A stretch of DNA of 64,000 bases from Streptomyces silvae (lineage in GTDB: Bacteria; Actinomycetota; Actinomycetes; Streptomycetales; Streptomycetaceae). How positions within the stretch are numbered: position 1 is the first letter of the stretch; each line of letters starts with the position of its first letter. Below, piece by piece: positions 16,090-25,212 of this stretch. The stretch is taken from positions 1 through 64,000 of the forward strand of contig NZ_JAERUC010000134.1 in NCBI RefSeq assembly GCF_016745505.1. The letters run 5' to 3'. Under the pieces are notes generated by a model. It was not told the DNA's origin. It saw only the letters and a program-made list of their open reading frames with translations, and made no database searches. Both the position numbers and the translations under genes were made by a program.

Positions 16090-16992
16090 TCAGAACACGC
16101 TGACGCCGTACGCGCTCAGTGCTTCGGTGACCGGCTGGAAGAAGGTCGTCCCGCCGGAGGTGCAGTCGCCGCTGCCCCCGGAGGTGAGGCCGATCGCCCG
16201 GGTGCCCGAGTAGAGGGGGCCGCCGGAGTCGCCGGGCTCGGCGCACACGTTGGTGCGGATCATGCCCTGGACGACGTCGCCGCCGCCGTAGTTGACCGTG
16301 GCGTTGAGGCCGGTGACGGAGCCGCTGTGGATGCCGGTGGTGGAGCCGCGACGGGTGACGGACATGCCGACGGTGGCGTTGGCGGCGCTGGTGATGTCCT
16401 GGCTGCCGACGGTTCCGGACTTGGTGACGGAGGTGTTGGTGTAGCGGACGATGCCGTAGTCGTTGGTGGGGAAGCTCGATCCCGCGGTGGTGCCGAGGAC
16501 CGTGGTGTGGGCCGAGTTGGACCACCAGGTGCCGGCGCCGTCGGTGCAGTGACCGGCCGTCAGGAAGTAGTAGGTGCTGCCGCTGCGGACGTTGAAGCCG
16601 AGGGAACAGCGCCAGCTGGAGGCGTAGACGGCGTCGCCGCCCGAGATCAGCTTGCTGAACTTCCCGGGGGTGCGTTCGATGCGCAGGGCGCCCGCGTTGA
16701 CGCCCGCGGACTTCTTGATGTGGTCGATCTCCGCCTGCGAGACCGTGCTGTCCACGGTGACGAGGAGGCGTCCGGTCGCCGGGTCGGTGTTCCAGGCGGT
16801 GCCGGCGACATCGGCGTCGAGCACGGCTTCCCCCGCCGCGCTGAGCTGGTCGGCGCTGTACGTTCCGGTCTGGCCGGCGTTGGCCGCGGGGACGGCGAGG
16901 GCTGCGACGGCGACGAGGCCCGCGGAGACGGCCGTGATCCGGCTGCGTCTCGCGGTGCTGCCGCGGCGGGGGTTGATGCGCTTGATCCTCAC
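16090..16992 (-). CDS. sprB: Streptogrisin B-like serine protease precursor
   Basis: A 300-residue pre-pro-protease. Residues 1-38 are the signal peptide, 39-115 the short prodomain, and the mature enzyme begins at Ile116 (ISGGDAVY) and is 185 residues long, the size of Streptomyces griseus protease B. Long stretches are as I remember SGPB, including RCSLGFNVRSGSTYYFLTAG, NDYGIVRYTN and GDSGGPLYSGTRAIGL. The triad is His148, Asp178 and Ser256. The final residue is Phe where SGPB has Tyr. The GTG at 16992 has GGGAGGA 7 bases upstream. The gene is monocistronic with its own terminator and is extracellular. Confidence 0.92.
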   Translation of the reverse strand: MRIKRINPRRGSTARRSRITAVSAGLVAVAALAVPAANAGQTGTYSADQLSAAGEAVLDADVAGTAWNTDPATGRLLVTVDSTVSQAEIDHIKKSAGVNAGALRIERTPGKFSKLISGGDAVYASSWRCSLGFNVRSGSTYYFLTAGHCTDGAGTWWSNSAHTTVLGTTAGSSFPTNDYGIVRYTNTSVTKSGTVGSQDITSAANATVGMSVTRRGSTTGIHSGSVTGLNATVNYGGGDVVQGMIRTNVCAEPGDSGGPLYSGTRAIGLTSGGSGDCTSGGTTFFQPVTEALSAYGVSVF

Positions 16993-17345
16993 TTCTCGTT
17001 CCTCCCGAGGGGAATCGGGGGCCCGCCTGTGGGGTGGCCGGGCCCGTGAGGCGCGGTCATGGAGAACGACGGCTGCGTTCCGGAAAGCATGCGAAGTCCG
17101 GATGTGTCGCACTCCTGACGGGCGCTGCTCGGGAGTATTGAGGCGCGCCGGCCGGGCACGCAAGGGTGCCTTTTCGGACGCGGAGGCGCCGGGCCGGATG
17201 CGGGGCGCCGGGCCGGACGCAGGGGCGCCGGGCCGGATGCGGGGGCGCCGGATGCCCCCACCGGCCCCGGGCAGCCCTGCGGCTCCTGGGGCCGGCGCCG
17301 TCACGGCCGGGACGGTCGGGACGGGACAGGCGGGACTTGGACGAG
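16993..17345. other. Intergenic region with 20 bp tandem repeats
   Basis: No gene seen. Between about 17185 and 17260 a unit close to GGCGCCGGGCCGGATGCGGG recurs three to four times with small changes. The stretch separates the end of the long ABC/monooxygenase operon from the protease promoter. Confidence 0.5.
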
Positions 17346-18152
17346 TCAGCCGTCGATACGGTTCCGCTCCCCCGCCGGGACGGCCACCGTGAGGGTGTTG
17401 CCCGGCGGCGGGAAGGGGCAGATGAAGTGGTCGGCGAAGGCGCACGGCGGCAGCAGGGTGCGGTTGAAGTCGACCCGTACCCGGCCCTCCGCGTCGGGCG
17501 CCTCGGGCCGCAGGAAGCGGAAGCGGTAGCTGCCGTTCCCGCTGGTGGCGTCGGCGAACACGGCCCAGAGCGAGCCGTCGGGCTCGACCGCCACCTGGAG
17601 GGTGTGCTCGGCGCCGTCGAGGGTGAAGGCGATCTCGCCGGAGAGCCCCAGCCCCCGCTCACGTCCGTCGGCGTTCTGGACGCGGACGGTCCGGTCGGAC
17701 GCGTACGGCCGGAAGGTGCCCTCCAGCGACCACTTCGGGTCGTACGGCGTGGCGTCGATGGTCCGGAAGGCCTGCCGGGCCGGGGACTGCGGGTCGAAGT
17801 CCCTGACCGCCCAGAGGCCTTCGCGGCTCAGCACGACCAGCCGGCGCTGGCCCTGCGCCACCCGGGACGTGTCGATCGGGCCCCGGTCGGCGGCGAGGCG
17901 GACCTCTCCGGCCAGCGGCTTCGCGTCGACGGTCAGCCCGTCGTCGGGGGTGGCGGTGAGCACCACCTCGCCGTCCTCCTCGCGCCACAGCCCGGGTACG
18001 GCCGGAATTCGACCCTCCGGGTGGTCCGCGAGCCAGTGGGTGCCGGTGAGGGAGAGCGGGCCGTGCGGCGCGGCCACGGCGACGATGCGCCGCTCGTGCC
18101 AGCGCTGCCAGGCGTGGAACTCCTCGCTGTCCTGCTGTGCGTCCGTGCTCAT
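17346..18152 (-). CDS. DUF1684 family protein
   Basis: A 268-residue soluble protein of the DUF1684 family. It is recognised by the N-terminal WHERRIVAVAAPHGPLSLTG region, the central beta-rich domain, and the C-terminal hallmark DFNRTLLPPCAFADHFICP followed by PPPGN. No signal peptide or membrane segment is seen. The start lies 4 bases after the upstream monooxygenase stop (18157), so it is the last gene of the operon and probably translationally coupled. The family has no assigned function. Its place after two flavin monooxygenases suggests a role in handling the same substrate. Confidence 0.85.
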   Translation of the reverse strand: MSTDAQQDSEEFHAWQRWHERRIVAVAAPHGPLSLTGTHWLADHPEGRIPAVPGLWREEDGEVVLTATPDDGLTVDAKPLAGEVRLAADRGPIDTSRVAQGQRRLVVLSREGLWAVRDFDPQSPARQAFRTIDATPYDPKWSLEGTFRPYASDRTVRVQNADGRERGLGLSGEIAFTLDGAEHTLQVAVEPDGSLWAVFADATSGNGSYRFRFLRPEAPDAEGRVRVDFNRTLLPPCAFADHFICPFPPPGNTLTVAVPAGERNRIDG

Positions 18153-18156
18153 GCGG

Positions 18157-19509
18157 TCAACTTTTCCATACGGGCCGGGCCAGGCCGAGGTGCGACCTCA
18201 GCGTGGAGCCGGTGTATTCGGTGCGGAAGACTCCGCGTTCCTGGAGGATCGGGACGACCTGGTCGACGAATCCGTCGAGGCCGCCGGGGGTGAGGTGCGG
18301 TACGAGGATGAAGCCGTCGGCCGCTTCGGCGGTGACGAACTTCTCCAGTTCGGCGGCGACCGTCGCGGGCGAACCGATGAAGGACTGCCGTGCGGTGGCC
18401 TCGATGGCCGTCTGCCGGATGGAGAGCCCCTTGGCCTCGGACAGCGCCCGCCACTTCGCGGCGGCGGCCAGCGGGTCCGCGACCCTGACCCGGCCCTGGA
18501 CCAGGCTCGACCCGGGGTCCGGGTCGATGTCCGGGAGGGGGCCGTCGGGGTCGTACGAGGAGAGGTCGCGGCCCCAGATCTGTTCGAGGGCGAGGATCGC
18601 GTTCTGCGGGGACACCTGCTGGTGGCGGATCTCGGCGGCGTTCTGCTGGGCCTCGGCGTCGGTGTCGCCCAGGACGACGGTGACCCCGGGCATGATCTTC
18701 AGGTCGCCGGGCTCCCTGCCGTACTTCGCGAGGCGGGCCTTGACGTCGGCGTAGAACGTCCGGCCGGCCTCCAGGGTGCCGTGCCGGGTGAAGATGACGT
18801 CGGCCGCGGACGCGGCGAACTCCCGGCCCTCGTCGGAGTCCCCGGCCTGGATGACGACGGGGTGCCCCTGGGGCGAGCGGGGGACGGTGAACTCCCCGGA
18901 GATGTCGAAGTGCTGCCCGGAGTGCGCGAACGGGCGCGAGGTGCCGTCCGGTGTCCAGGAGTCCCACAGCTCCCGTGCGGTGGCGACGAACTCGGCGGCG
19001 CGGGTGTAGGGGGTCCCCCCTGTTCGAGCGGAGCCGAGAACCTGGGGGAGGTCGGCCCGGTCGAGGTAGCCGCCCCGGCGGAAGTTCTCGCCGGTGAAGG
19101 CGTCGGACGAGGTCACCACGTTCCAGGCGGCGCGCCCGTCGCTGAGGTGGTCGAGTGTCGCGAGGCGCCGGGCCAGTTCGTACGGTTCGTTGAAGGTGGC
19201 GTTGACCGTGGCGGCGAGCCCCAGGCGGTCGGTGACGGCGGCGAGGGCGTTGAGCACCGTGAGGGACTCGGGGCGGCCGACGACGTCCAGGTCGTGGATC
19301 CGGCCGTTGTGCTCGCGCAGCCGCAGCCCTTCCGCGAGGAAGAAGAAGTCGAACTTCCCGCGCTCCGCGGTCCTGGCGAGGTGCTCGAAGGAGGTGAAGT
19401 CGATCTGGCTCCGGGAGCGTGGATCGGTCCACACGGTGGTGCTGTTGACGCCCGGGAAGTGGGCGGCGAGGTGCATCTGTTTCGGCATGTGTTTCGGCGT
19501 CTGTTTCAT
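18157..19509 (-). CDS. LLM-class flavin-dependent monooxygenase (NtaA/DmoA type)
   Basis: A 450-residue luciferase-like TIM-barrel monooxygenase that should use reduced FMN and oxygen, supplied by a separate reductase. Family features include HFPGVNSTTVW near residue 18, FDFFFLAEGL near 54, RLGLAATVNATFNEPY near 95 and GRAAWNVVTS near 125; its relatives oxidise nitrilotriacetate, dibenzothiophene sulfone or dimethyl sulfide. Residues about 153-167 (LPQVLGSARTGGTP) are encoded by an interspersed palindromic repeat inserted in frame. The ATG at 19509 overlaps the preceding monooxygenase stop by 4 bases and has GGAGGGG just upstream. The substrate is unknown; a sulfonate or thioether is plausible from context. 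Confidence 0.88.
   Translation of the reverse strand: MKQTPKHMPKQMHLAAHFPGVNSTTVWTDPRSRSQIDFTSFEHLARTAERGKFDFFFLAEGLRLREHNGRIHDLDVVGRPESLTVLNALAAVTDRLGLAATVNATFNEPYELARRLATLDHLSDGRAAWNVVTSSDAFTGENFRRGGYLDRADLPQVLGSARTGGTPYTRAAEFVATARELWDSWTPDGTSRPFAHSGQHFDISGEFTVPRSPQGHPVVIQAGDSDEGREFAASAADVIFTRHGTLEAGRTFYADVKARLAKYGREPGDLKIMPGVTVVLGDTDAEAQQNAAEIRHQQVSPQNAILALEQIWGRDLSSYDPDGPLPDIDPDPGSSLVQGRVRVADPLAAAAKWRALSEAKGLSIRQTAIEATARQSFIGSPATVAAELEKFVTAEAADGFILVPHLTPGGLDGFVDQVVPILQERGVFRTEYTGSTLRSHLGLARPVWKS
19009..19051. repeat. Streptomyces interspersed palindromic repeat inside a coding region
   Basis: The segment begins GGGGGTCCCCCC, continues TGTTCGAGCGGAGCCGAG and ends CTGGGGGAGG. It closely resembles a short GC-rich palindromic element I have often seen scattered in Streptomyces genomes (CCCCCT...CTCGAGCGAAGCCGAG...GGGGGAGG). 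Here it lies within the monooxygenase gene and keeps the frame. Confidence 0.6.
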
Positions 19510-20582
19510 GAGGTCCCCTCCGAGTTCCTCGCGAGGGCGTAGCGGTTGGCCGGCCGGCCGAGGCCGAGGTGCTCGCGGAGTGTGCCGCCCGGGTAGAAGG
19601 TGCGGAACAGGCTGCGGTGCTGGAGCAGGGCGACGGTCCCGTTGACGATCCTCTCCAGGTCGCGCTCCGGCGTGATGGGGGTGAGGTGGAAGCCGTCCAC
19701 GGCTCCGCCCCGGTGCCACCGGGTGATGAGTTCGGCGAGGTCGACCGGGCCGCCCCGGAAGTAGGTGCCCCGCCCGGCCAGCTGCGGGCCGCTCTCCAGG
19801 CCGGGTTCGGGTGTCTTCTCGGCGTCCCCGAGGTCGACGGTGAGGGCGACCAGGATCCGCAGGTCCTCGGGGTCCCGGCCGTGGGCGGCGGCGCCGCGGC
19901 GCAGTTCACCGGCGAGCGAGGCCGCCTGTTCGGGCGAGGTGGCCCGTACGTGGACGATGTCGGCGTGCCGTGCGGCGGCCTCCCGGGCGGGGCCGCTCGT
20001 GCCGTCGATGACGGTGACCGGCCGGCCCTGCGGCGGCCGGGGCACGATGGCAGGGCCCCGGACGGAGAAGGTGCTGCCCTCGAAGTCGACGTAGTGCAGC
20101 TTGTCGCGGTCGATGAAGCGGCCGGTGGCGACGTCCCGGATCTCCGCGTCGTCCTCCCAGCTGTCCCACAGCCGGGCCCCGACGTCGGCGGTCTCCCCCG
20201 CCTCCTGCCACAGGGCTGCGGCGGGGGCCGCCGGGCGGCGGCCGAACAGCCGGGCCTCGGCCTCGGTGGTCGACACGTCGGCCTGCCAGCCGGCCCGGCC
20301 CTTGCTGACCCAGTCGAGAGTGGCGACGGCGGACGAGACGTGGAAGGGCTCGGTGTGGGTGGTGGTGACGGTCGGCACGAGGCCGATCCGGGTGGTGGCC
20401 GGGGCGACGCGGGCCAGTACGGCGAGCGCGTCGGGCCCGGGGCGGTTGAAGGAGTCGCTCAGGGTGACGTAGTCGAGGGTGCCCCCTTCGGCGAGGCGGG
20501 CGAGCGCGGCGTAGGAGCCGGCGTCGTAACGCGGCGGTCCTCCGATCTCGGCGGCGAGGTGGAGGGGCCTGGTGGCGGACAT
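19506..20582 (-). CDS. LLM-class flavin-dependent oxidoreductase
   Basis: A 358-residue luciferase-like monooxygenase, paralogous to the following gene but shorter. It shows LHLAAEIGGP at the start, a central TIGLVPTVTTTHTEPFHVSS-type strand-helix motif near residues 65-85, WVSKGRAGWQADVS near 92, and FHLTPITPERD near the end, as in two-component flavin-dependent alkane/aryl oxidases. The ATG at 20582 has GAGAGG 6 bases upstream. The stop overlaps the start of the next monooxygenase (ATGA). It follows a binding-protein gene in the same operon, which points to oxidation of the imported compound. Confidence 0.86.
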   Translation of the reverse strand: MSATRPLHLAAEIGGPPRYDAGSYAALARLAEGGTLDYVTLSDSFNRPGPDALAVLARVAPATTRIGLVPTVTTTHTEPFHVSSAVATLDWVSKGRAGWQADVSTTEAEARLFGRRPAAPAAALWQEAGETADVGARLWDSWEDDAEIRDVATGRFIDRDKLHYVDFEGSTFSVRGPAIVPRPPQGRPVTVIDGTSGPAREAAARHADIVHVRATSPEQAASLAGELRRGAAAHGRDPEDLRILVALTVDLGDAEKTPEPGLESGPQLAGRGTYFRGGPVDLAELITRWHRGGAVDGFHLTPITPERDLERIVNGTVALLQHRSLFRTFYPGGTLREHLGLGRPANRYALARNSEGTS

Positions 20583-20597
20583 GCGGGGCCTCTCGGG

Positions 20598-21572
20598 TCA
20601 GTTCTCGGTCTTGGGCAGGCCGGGCGGGTTGATCTCCGACTTCTCGACGGCCTCGTTGGACAGGCCCCAGCGCTTCAGCACCTTGGCGTACGAGCCGTCC
20701 TCGACCAGGTGGTCGATCGCGGCGCCGTACGCCTCGACCAGGCCGCTGTCCTTCTTCGTGGTGGCGGCGATCTTCCCCTGGATGGCGTCGCCTCCGCCGG
20801 ACAGCGTGCCGACGACCTCGGACTGGCCGGCCGACGCGACGTGGTAGTTGGCGGAGGGGCTCGGGCCGAAGTAGGCGTCGATGCGGCCCGACTGGAGGGC
20901 GATGTAGTAGTCGGTGATGTTCTGGAAGTACTTGATCTCCACCGGCTTCCGGCCGGCCTTGACGTTCTGCTCGCTCCAGTCGACGAGGATCTTCTCCTGG
21001 TTGGTGCCGGAGGAGACGGCGATGGTCTTGCCCGCCACGTCGGCCGGGCCCTTCACCTTCCAGCCGGAGCCCTTCTTCGCCTCGAAGGCGATGTTGTCGA
21101 GCCGGTAGGTGGCGAAGTCGTACTTCTCCTTGCGCTCCTCGGTCACGGTGACGTTGGAGAGGACCGCGTCGAACTTGGAGCTGTCGAGGCCGACGAAGAG
21201 GTTCTCCCAGGAGACCTGCTCGAACACCGGCTTCAGTCCGAGTGTGTCGGCGAGCAGCGTCGCCAGGTCGATGTCGGCGCCGATCCTGGTCTTGTCGTCG
21301 GTCGCGTAGAAGCCGAGTGGCGGCGAACTGTCGGCACTGCCGCCGATCCGCAGTGTGCCCCGCTCGCGGATCGCGGCCGGCACCTCGGCCGCGATGGCGT
21401 CCACCTTCTTGCCTCTGATCCGCTTCTGGTCGGGGCCGATGTTGATACCGGTGTCCTTCTGGCCCTTGGCGCTGATCACGTCCTCGGCGGCGTCGCTGCC
21501 GCCGCACGCGGTGAGCAGCCCTGCGGCGGTGAGCGTGGCGAGGGCGGCGGTGAGGGTGCGGCGGATGGTCAT
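20598..21572 (-). CDS. ABC transporter substrate-binding lipoprotein
   Basis: A 324-residue family 3 (polar amino acid type) solute-binding lipoprotein, anchored outside the membrane. The signal peptide ends in a lipobox LTAC with Cys at about residue 23. The mature part has two lobes with the strands RGTLRIGGSADSSPPLGF (about 73-90), the GADIDLATLLAD motif, and TIAVSSGTNQEKI in the second lobe. The ATG at 21572 is preferred over 21623 because AAGGAG lies 7 bases upstream and it starts the signal peptide properly. It works with the ATPase and permeases just upstream in the operon. Confidence 0.9.
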   Translation of the reverse strand: MTIRRTLTAALATLTAAGLLTACGGSDAAEDVISAKGQKDTGINIGPDQKRIRGKKVDAIAAEVPAAIRERGTLRIGGSADSSPPLGFYATDDKTRIGADIDLATLLADTLGLKPVFEQVSWENLFVGLDSSKFDAVLSNVTVTEERKEKYDFATYRLDNIAFEAKKGSGWKVKGPADVAGKTIAVSSGTNQEKILVDWSEQNVKAGRKPVEIKYFQNITDYYIALQSGRIDAYFGPSPSANYHVASAGQSEVVGTLSGGGDAIQGKIAATTKKDSGLVEAYGAAIDHLVEDGSYAKVLKRWGLSNEAVEKSEINPPGLPKTEN

Positions 21573-21626
21573 GTGACTGCTCCTTGACTGCGGGGACGGG
21601 TTCCGGGGCGGTTGCGGGGACATGGG

Positions 21627-22427
21627 TCAGAGGACCTTGGAGAGGAAGGCGCGGGTGCGCTCCTGGACGGGGTGGTCGAGTACGTCGGCGGGCGGGCCCT
21701 GCTCGACGATCCGTCCCTCGTCCATGAAGACGACGGTGTCGGCGACCTCGCGGGCGAAGCCGATCTCGTGGGTGACGACGATCATCGTGGTGCCCCCGTG
21801 GGCCAGGTCCTTGATGACGTCGAGGACCTCGCCGACGAGTTCGGGGTCGAGCGCCGAGGTCGGCTCGTCGAAGAGCAGCAGTTTCGGTTCCAGGGCGAGG
21901 GCGCGGGCGATCGCGACGCGCTGCTGCTGACCGCCGGAGAGCTGCTTGGGGTAGGCGCCGGCCTTGTCGGCGAGCCCGACCCGTGCCAGGAGCTTCTCGG
22001 CCGCGGCGACGGCGTCCTTGCGGGGACGGCCGAGCGCGGCGACCGGGGCCTCGATGACGTTCTCGAGGACGGTGAGGTGCGGGAAGAGGTTGAAGTTCTG
22101 GAAGACGAAGCCGATCGCGGTGCGCTGGCGCAGGACCTCGCGCTCGCGCAGCTCGTACAGCTTGTTGCCGGACCTGCGGTAGCCGACGAGGGTGCCGTCG
22201 ACGTTGATCCAGCCCTGGTCGACCTTCTCCAGGTGGTTGATGGTGCGCAGCAGGGTGGACTTGCCCGATCCGGAGGGGCCGAGGACGACGGTCACCTCTC
22301 CGGCGCGTACGGACAGGTCGATGCCGCGGAGCACCTCGAGCGGGCCGAAGCTCTTGTGGACGGAGCGGATCTCGACCATGGCGTCGGGTCCGGTGACTTC
22401 TTCTGCGGGTTCTGCGGTCGCGCTCAT
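21627..22427 (-). CDS. Amino acid-type ABC transporter ATP-binding protein
   Basis: A 266-residue ABC ATPase of the polar amino acid/opine subfamily (GlnQ/TcyC type). Walker A is GPSGSGKST near residue 51, the signature is LSGGQQQR near 163, Walker B is LLLFDEPTSALD near 184, followed by the switch His in VTHE. The gene overlaps the preceding permease gene by 4 bases and precedes the binding protein, giving a complete importer. No extra regulatory domain is seen. Confidence 0.93.
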   Translation of the reverse strand: MSATAEPAEEVTGPDAMVEIRSVHKSFGPLEVLRGIDLSVRAGEVTVVLGPSGSGKSTLLRTINHLEKVDQGWINVDGTLVGYRRSGNKLYELREREVLRQRTAIGFVFQNFNLFPHLTVLENVIEAPVAALGRPRKDAVAAAEKLLARVGLADKAGAYPKQLSGGQQQRVAIARALALEPKLLLFDEPTSALDPELVGEVLDVIKDLAHGGTTMIVVTHEIGFAREVADTVVFMDEGRIVEQGPPADVLDHPVQERTRAFLSKVL

Positions 22428-23326
22428 CGCACGGCCCCCTTGGCGTAGTGGCGTTCGACGTAGTGCTGGAGGACGGAGAGCACGGTGGTCAGGAGGATGT
22501 ACCAGGCGGTGGCGACCATGAGCAGGGGCACCACGCGGCCGTTGCGCCCGTAGACGACCTGGACCTGGTAGAAGAGTTCGCCGATCGCCATCACGGAGAC
22601 GATCGAGGTGCCCTTGAAGAGGGAGATGATCTCGTTGGCGGCGTTCGGCAGGATGGAGCGCATGGCCTGCGGGAGCACGATGCGCCGCAGCTGCCGCAGC
22701 CGCGGTATGCCGAGCGCGGCGGCGGCTTCCAACTGGCCGCTGTCCACGGCGAGTACGCCGCCCCGGACGATCTCAGCCGCGTACGCCGCCTGGTGCAGGG
22801 CGAGCCCGAGGACGGCGGCGCTCATCGCGCCGACGAGGTTCATCGTGTCGAAGGAGACGAAGCCGGGCCCGAAGGGGATGCCGAATTCGAGTTCCTTGTA
22901 GAGGTAGGCCAGGTTGAACCAGAAGAGCAGCTGGACGATGAGCGGGATGGAGCGGAACGCCCAGATGTACGCGTACGAGACCGCCCTGAGGAACGGGCTG
23001 GCGGACAGCCGCATGAAGGCCAGGACGATGCCGAGCGCGAAGCCGACCACCGTGCCGTAGAAGGTCAGCTGGAGCGTGACCCAGACGGCGTGGAGGATCG
23101 TCTCGGTGGTGATGAAGCGGGCGAAGACGTCCCACTCCCAGCCGGGGTTGGTGACGAGGCCGTTGACGAACTGGGCGAGCAGCACGGCCGTGGCCGCGAC
23201 GGCCACCCAGCGCCAGGGGTGGCGCAGGGGGACGACTTCCAGCGTCTCGTGCTCCTGGGCGGCGGGCTTCGGGCCGGGGTCGGTCCCGGCGGGTGGGTGG
23301 ACGGGTGGATCGCTGGTCAGCGACAT
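22424..23326 (-). CDS. Amino acid-type ABC transporter permease
   Basis: A 300-residue inner-membrane permease. It starts with a Pro-rich cytoplasmic stretch, then one extra helix (about 42-60) and the usual five helices. The His/Gln/Glu/Arg-type 3-TM domain holds AFRSIPLIVQLLFW near 150 and the EAA loop in EAAAALGIPRLRQLRRIVLP near 215. The ATG at 23326 has AAGGAA 8 bases upstream. The C-terminal YVERHYAKGA is shared with the second permease at 25209-26078, indicating duplication. The pair could act as a heterodimer. Confidence 0.9.
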   Translation of the reverse strand: MSLTSDPPVHPPAGTDPGPKPAAQEHETLEVVPLRHPWRWVAVAATAVLLAQFVNGLVTNPGWEWDVFARFITTETILHAVWVTLQLTFYGTVVGFALGIVLAFMRLSASPFLRAVSYAYIWAFRSIPLIVQLLFWFNLAYLYKELEFGIPFGPGFVSFDTMNLVGAMSAAVLGLALHQAAYAAEIVRGGVLAVDSGQLEAAAALGIPRLRQLRRIVLPQAMRSILPNAANEIISLFKGTSIVSVMAIGELFYQVQVVYGRNGRVVPLLMVATAWYILLTTVLSVLQHYVERHYAKGAVR

Positions 23327-23370
23327 GGCGGGAGTTCCTTCTGCGACAGGGGTACGGAGAGGGGCCGTGC

Positions 23371-25212
23371 TCACGCGGTGAGGCGGTCCCGACAGGAGAG
23401 GTCGCGCAGGAACGCGAGGGCCGTGCGGGCGGTGGCGTCGTTCTGCCGGAAGGCCGCGCCGCCGGTGCGGGGGCGGGTGAAGGCGCCGGCGGAGCGCGCG
23501 GTGGTGTACGGGCCAAGGGCGAAGCGGCGCGGGTGCGGGCGGCCGTCGGTGTCCAGGATCCGGCTGTCGGCGGGGTCCACGGAGAGCAGTCCCGTGTCGG
23601 TGCCGGCCGCCCCGTCCTCGTACAGCGCGCTCAGCAGCGGGCTGCGGGTCCTGCGCAGCGAGGGGTCGGGCAGCCGGGCCTCGACCAGGGCGCGGGCCTC
23701 GGTGTACGCCCCGGGCACGCTGGTGCTGCGGGCCCGGAAGACCCCGTGTTCCTCGTCGGACTCGACGGTCATGCCGGCGCCCAGGAAGCGGACGACGCCG
23801 GCCTGCGAGAGGGCGAGGAGCTGGCGCAGCCGTGGCCCCGGGGGCCCGGAGGCGATGTAGTTGAAGAAGCCGTGCCACCAGGCGCCGATGTCGCCGGCCC
23901 CGGTCAGCTGCCCGTAGACGGAGAGCAGTCCGAGGAAGACGGAGAGGTCGGGGCTGTGGGCGGGGTCGTGGCGGCGTTCGAGGTCGGCGGTGATGTAGGC
24001 GCGCAGCCCGTCCTGCAGTGAGTCGTACGAGGTGTGGCGCACCCCGTCGAGCGGGTGGTCGAGGGCGTCGAGGTCGAGCCGGTCGGCCGGGTCGGGGACT
24101 GCGGAGGCGACGAGGGCCGCGAGCTCGGGGCTGCCGTGCTCGGCGACGGCGTACTTCTCCTCGAAGTCGGTGAGGTCCACGGTGGTGCGCTCGGGGTGGG
24201 CGGTGAAGAGCCGGTGGTAGTGGGCGTGGCCCAGCTCCTTGGCGATCAGCGGCCACAGATCACGCCGGAAGTCCACGGGGCCGCCCCCGTGCAGCAGCTC
24301 CTCCACCTGGGCGGCACCGAAGTGGCTTGGCAGGGGCGGCCGTTCGCCCTCCCAGGTGTAGCCGATCTTGGAGTGGTACGGCACGCCGCGCCGCGACCCG
24401 ACGTACAGGACGGGCTCCCTGCCGGAGGGGAGGTAGACCCCGTCCTCGTACCGTCCGCCGCGCCCCTCGGTGAGCAGCACCATGAGGTCGATGAAGGCGA
24501 GGCCGAAGCCGCGTACGAGGACGGGCTCGCCGGCCGGTACGGCGGACAGGTCGGTGTCGGCGGTGAAGTCGGGCGGCAGGTGGACCAGTCCGTGCCGGGC
24601 GGCGAAGGCGGCCAGCTCGCGCTGTTCGGCGTCCGGTTCGGCGTCGAGGTGGCCGACGGTGAGGACGACGAGGTCGGCCTCGATCGGCTCGGCGCGCCCC
24701 TGGATCCGTACGCGCTGCCGGCCGCCGCGCGGCCCGGAGACGCGCAGGGCGTGGCCCGTGTGCTCGTGGACGGTGATACCGGGCGGGAGCGCGGCGACCG
24801 CCTGCTCGTACACCCAGCGCAGATAGGCGCTCTGCAGCCTCCGGCTGGGGAAGCCCTGGCCGCCGAGGCCCCGGATCTCCTCCAGCACGGCGGGGTCGGC
24901 GGAGATGACGGTGCGCCCCTCGCGGACGTCCGCGGCCCAGGTGTGCAGGGCGGGACCGGGGCTGACCGGGCCCTCCAGCTGGACGGTGTCGTCGGTGAAC
25001 ATGGTGACGTCCTCGGCCATGGAGTTCATCCAGAGCAGCGGGGACTGGTCCTGCCGCCATATCCGGCCGCCTCCCGGCGGGTACGGGTCGACGATGTGGA
25101 TGTCCAGGGGCCGGTCGCCGTACAGCTCGGCGGCGTTGGCGGCTATGCGTTCGATGACACCGGTGCCGCGGGGGCCGCCGCCTATGACGACGAGGGTCGG
25201 GGCGCCGCTCAT
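23371..25212 (-). CDS. FAD/NAD(P)-binding protein (HI0933/FAD-NAD superfamily)
   Basis: A 613-residue two-dinucleotide-fold flavoprotein. GGGPRGTGV at residue 10 is the FAD-binding loop, followed by HIVDPYPPGGGRIWR. A second dinucleotide region lies around GHLDAEPD (about 205), and GFGLAFIDLMVLLTEGRGG near 255 is characteristic of the family with PF13454-type N-termini. The start overlaps the upstream permease stop by 4 bases. Its relatives occur in siderophore, sulfur and amino-acid utilisation clusters, with uncertain reactions. Here it could act with the two monooxygenases or reduce the imported compound. Confidence 0.85.
   Translation of the reverse strand: MSGAPTLVVIGGGPRGTGVIERIAANAAELYGDRPLDIHIVDPYPPGGGRIWRQDQSPLLWMNSMAEDVTMFTDDTVQLEGPVSPGPALHTWAADVREGRTVISADPAVLEEIRGLGGQGFPSRRLQSAYLRWVYEQAVAALPPGITVHEHTGHALRVSGPRGGRQRVRIQGRAEPIEADLVVLTVGHLDAEPDAEQRELAAFAARHGLVHLPPDFTADTDLSAVPAGEPVLVRGFGLAFIDLMVLLTEGRGGRYEDGVYLPSGREPVLYVGSRRGVPYHSKIGYTWEGERPPLPSHFGAAQVEELLHGGGPVDFRRDLWPLIAKELGHAHYHRLFTAHPERTTVDLTDFEEKYAVAEHGSPELAALVASAVPDPADRLDLDALDHPLDGVRHTSYDSLQDGLRAYITADLERRHDPAHSPDLSVFLGLLSVYGQLTGAGDIGAWWHGFFNYIASGPPGPRLRQLLALSQAGVVRFLGAGMTVESDEEHGVFRARSTSVPGAYTEARALVEARLPDPSLRRTRSPLLSALYEDGAAGTDTGLLSVDPADSRILDTDGRPHPRRFALGPYTTARSAGAFTRPRTGGAAFRQNDATARTALAFLRDLSCRDRLTA

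Noticed and set aside
17185..17260. Repeats before the SGPB-like gene as a CRISPR or iteron array
   Set aside because: Units are directly adjacent, degenerate and GC-only, with no spacers and no replication or cas gene nearby.
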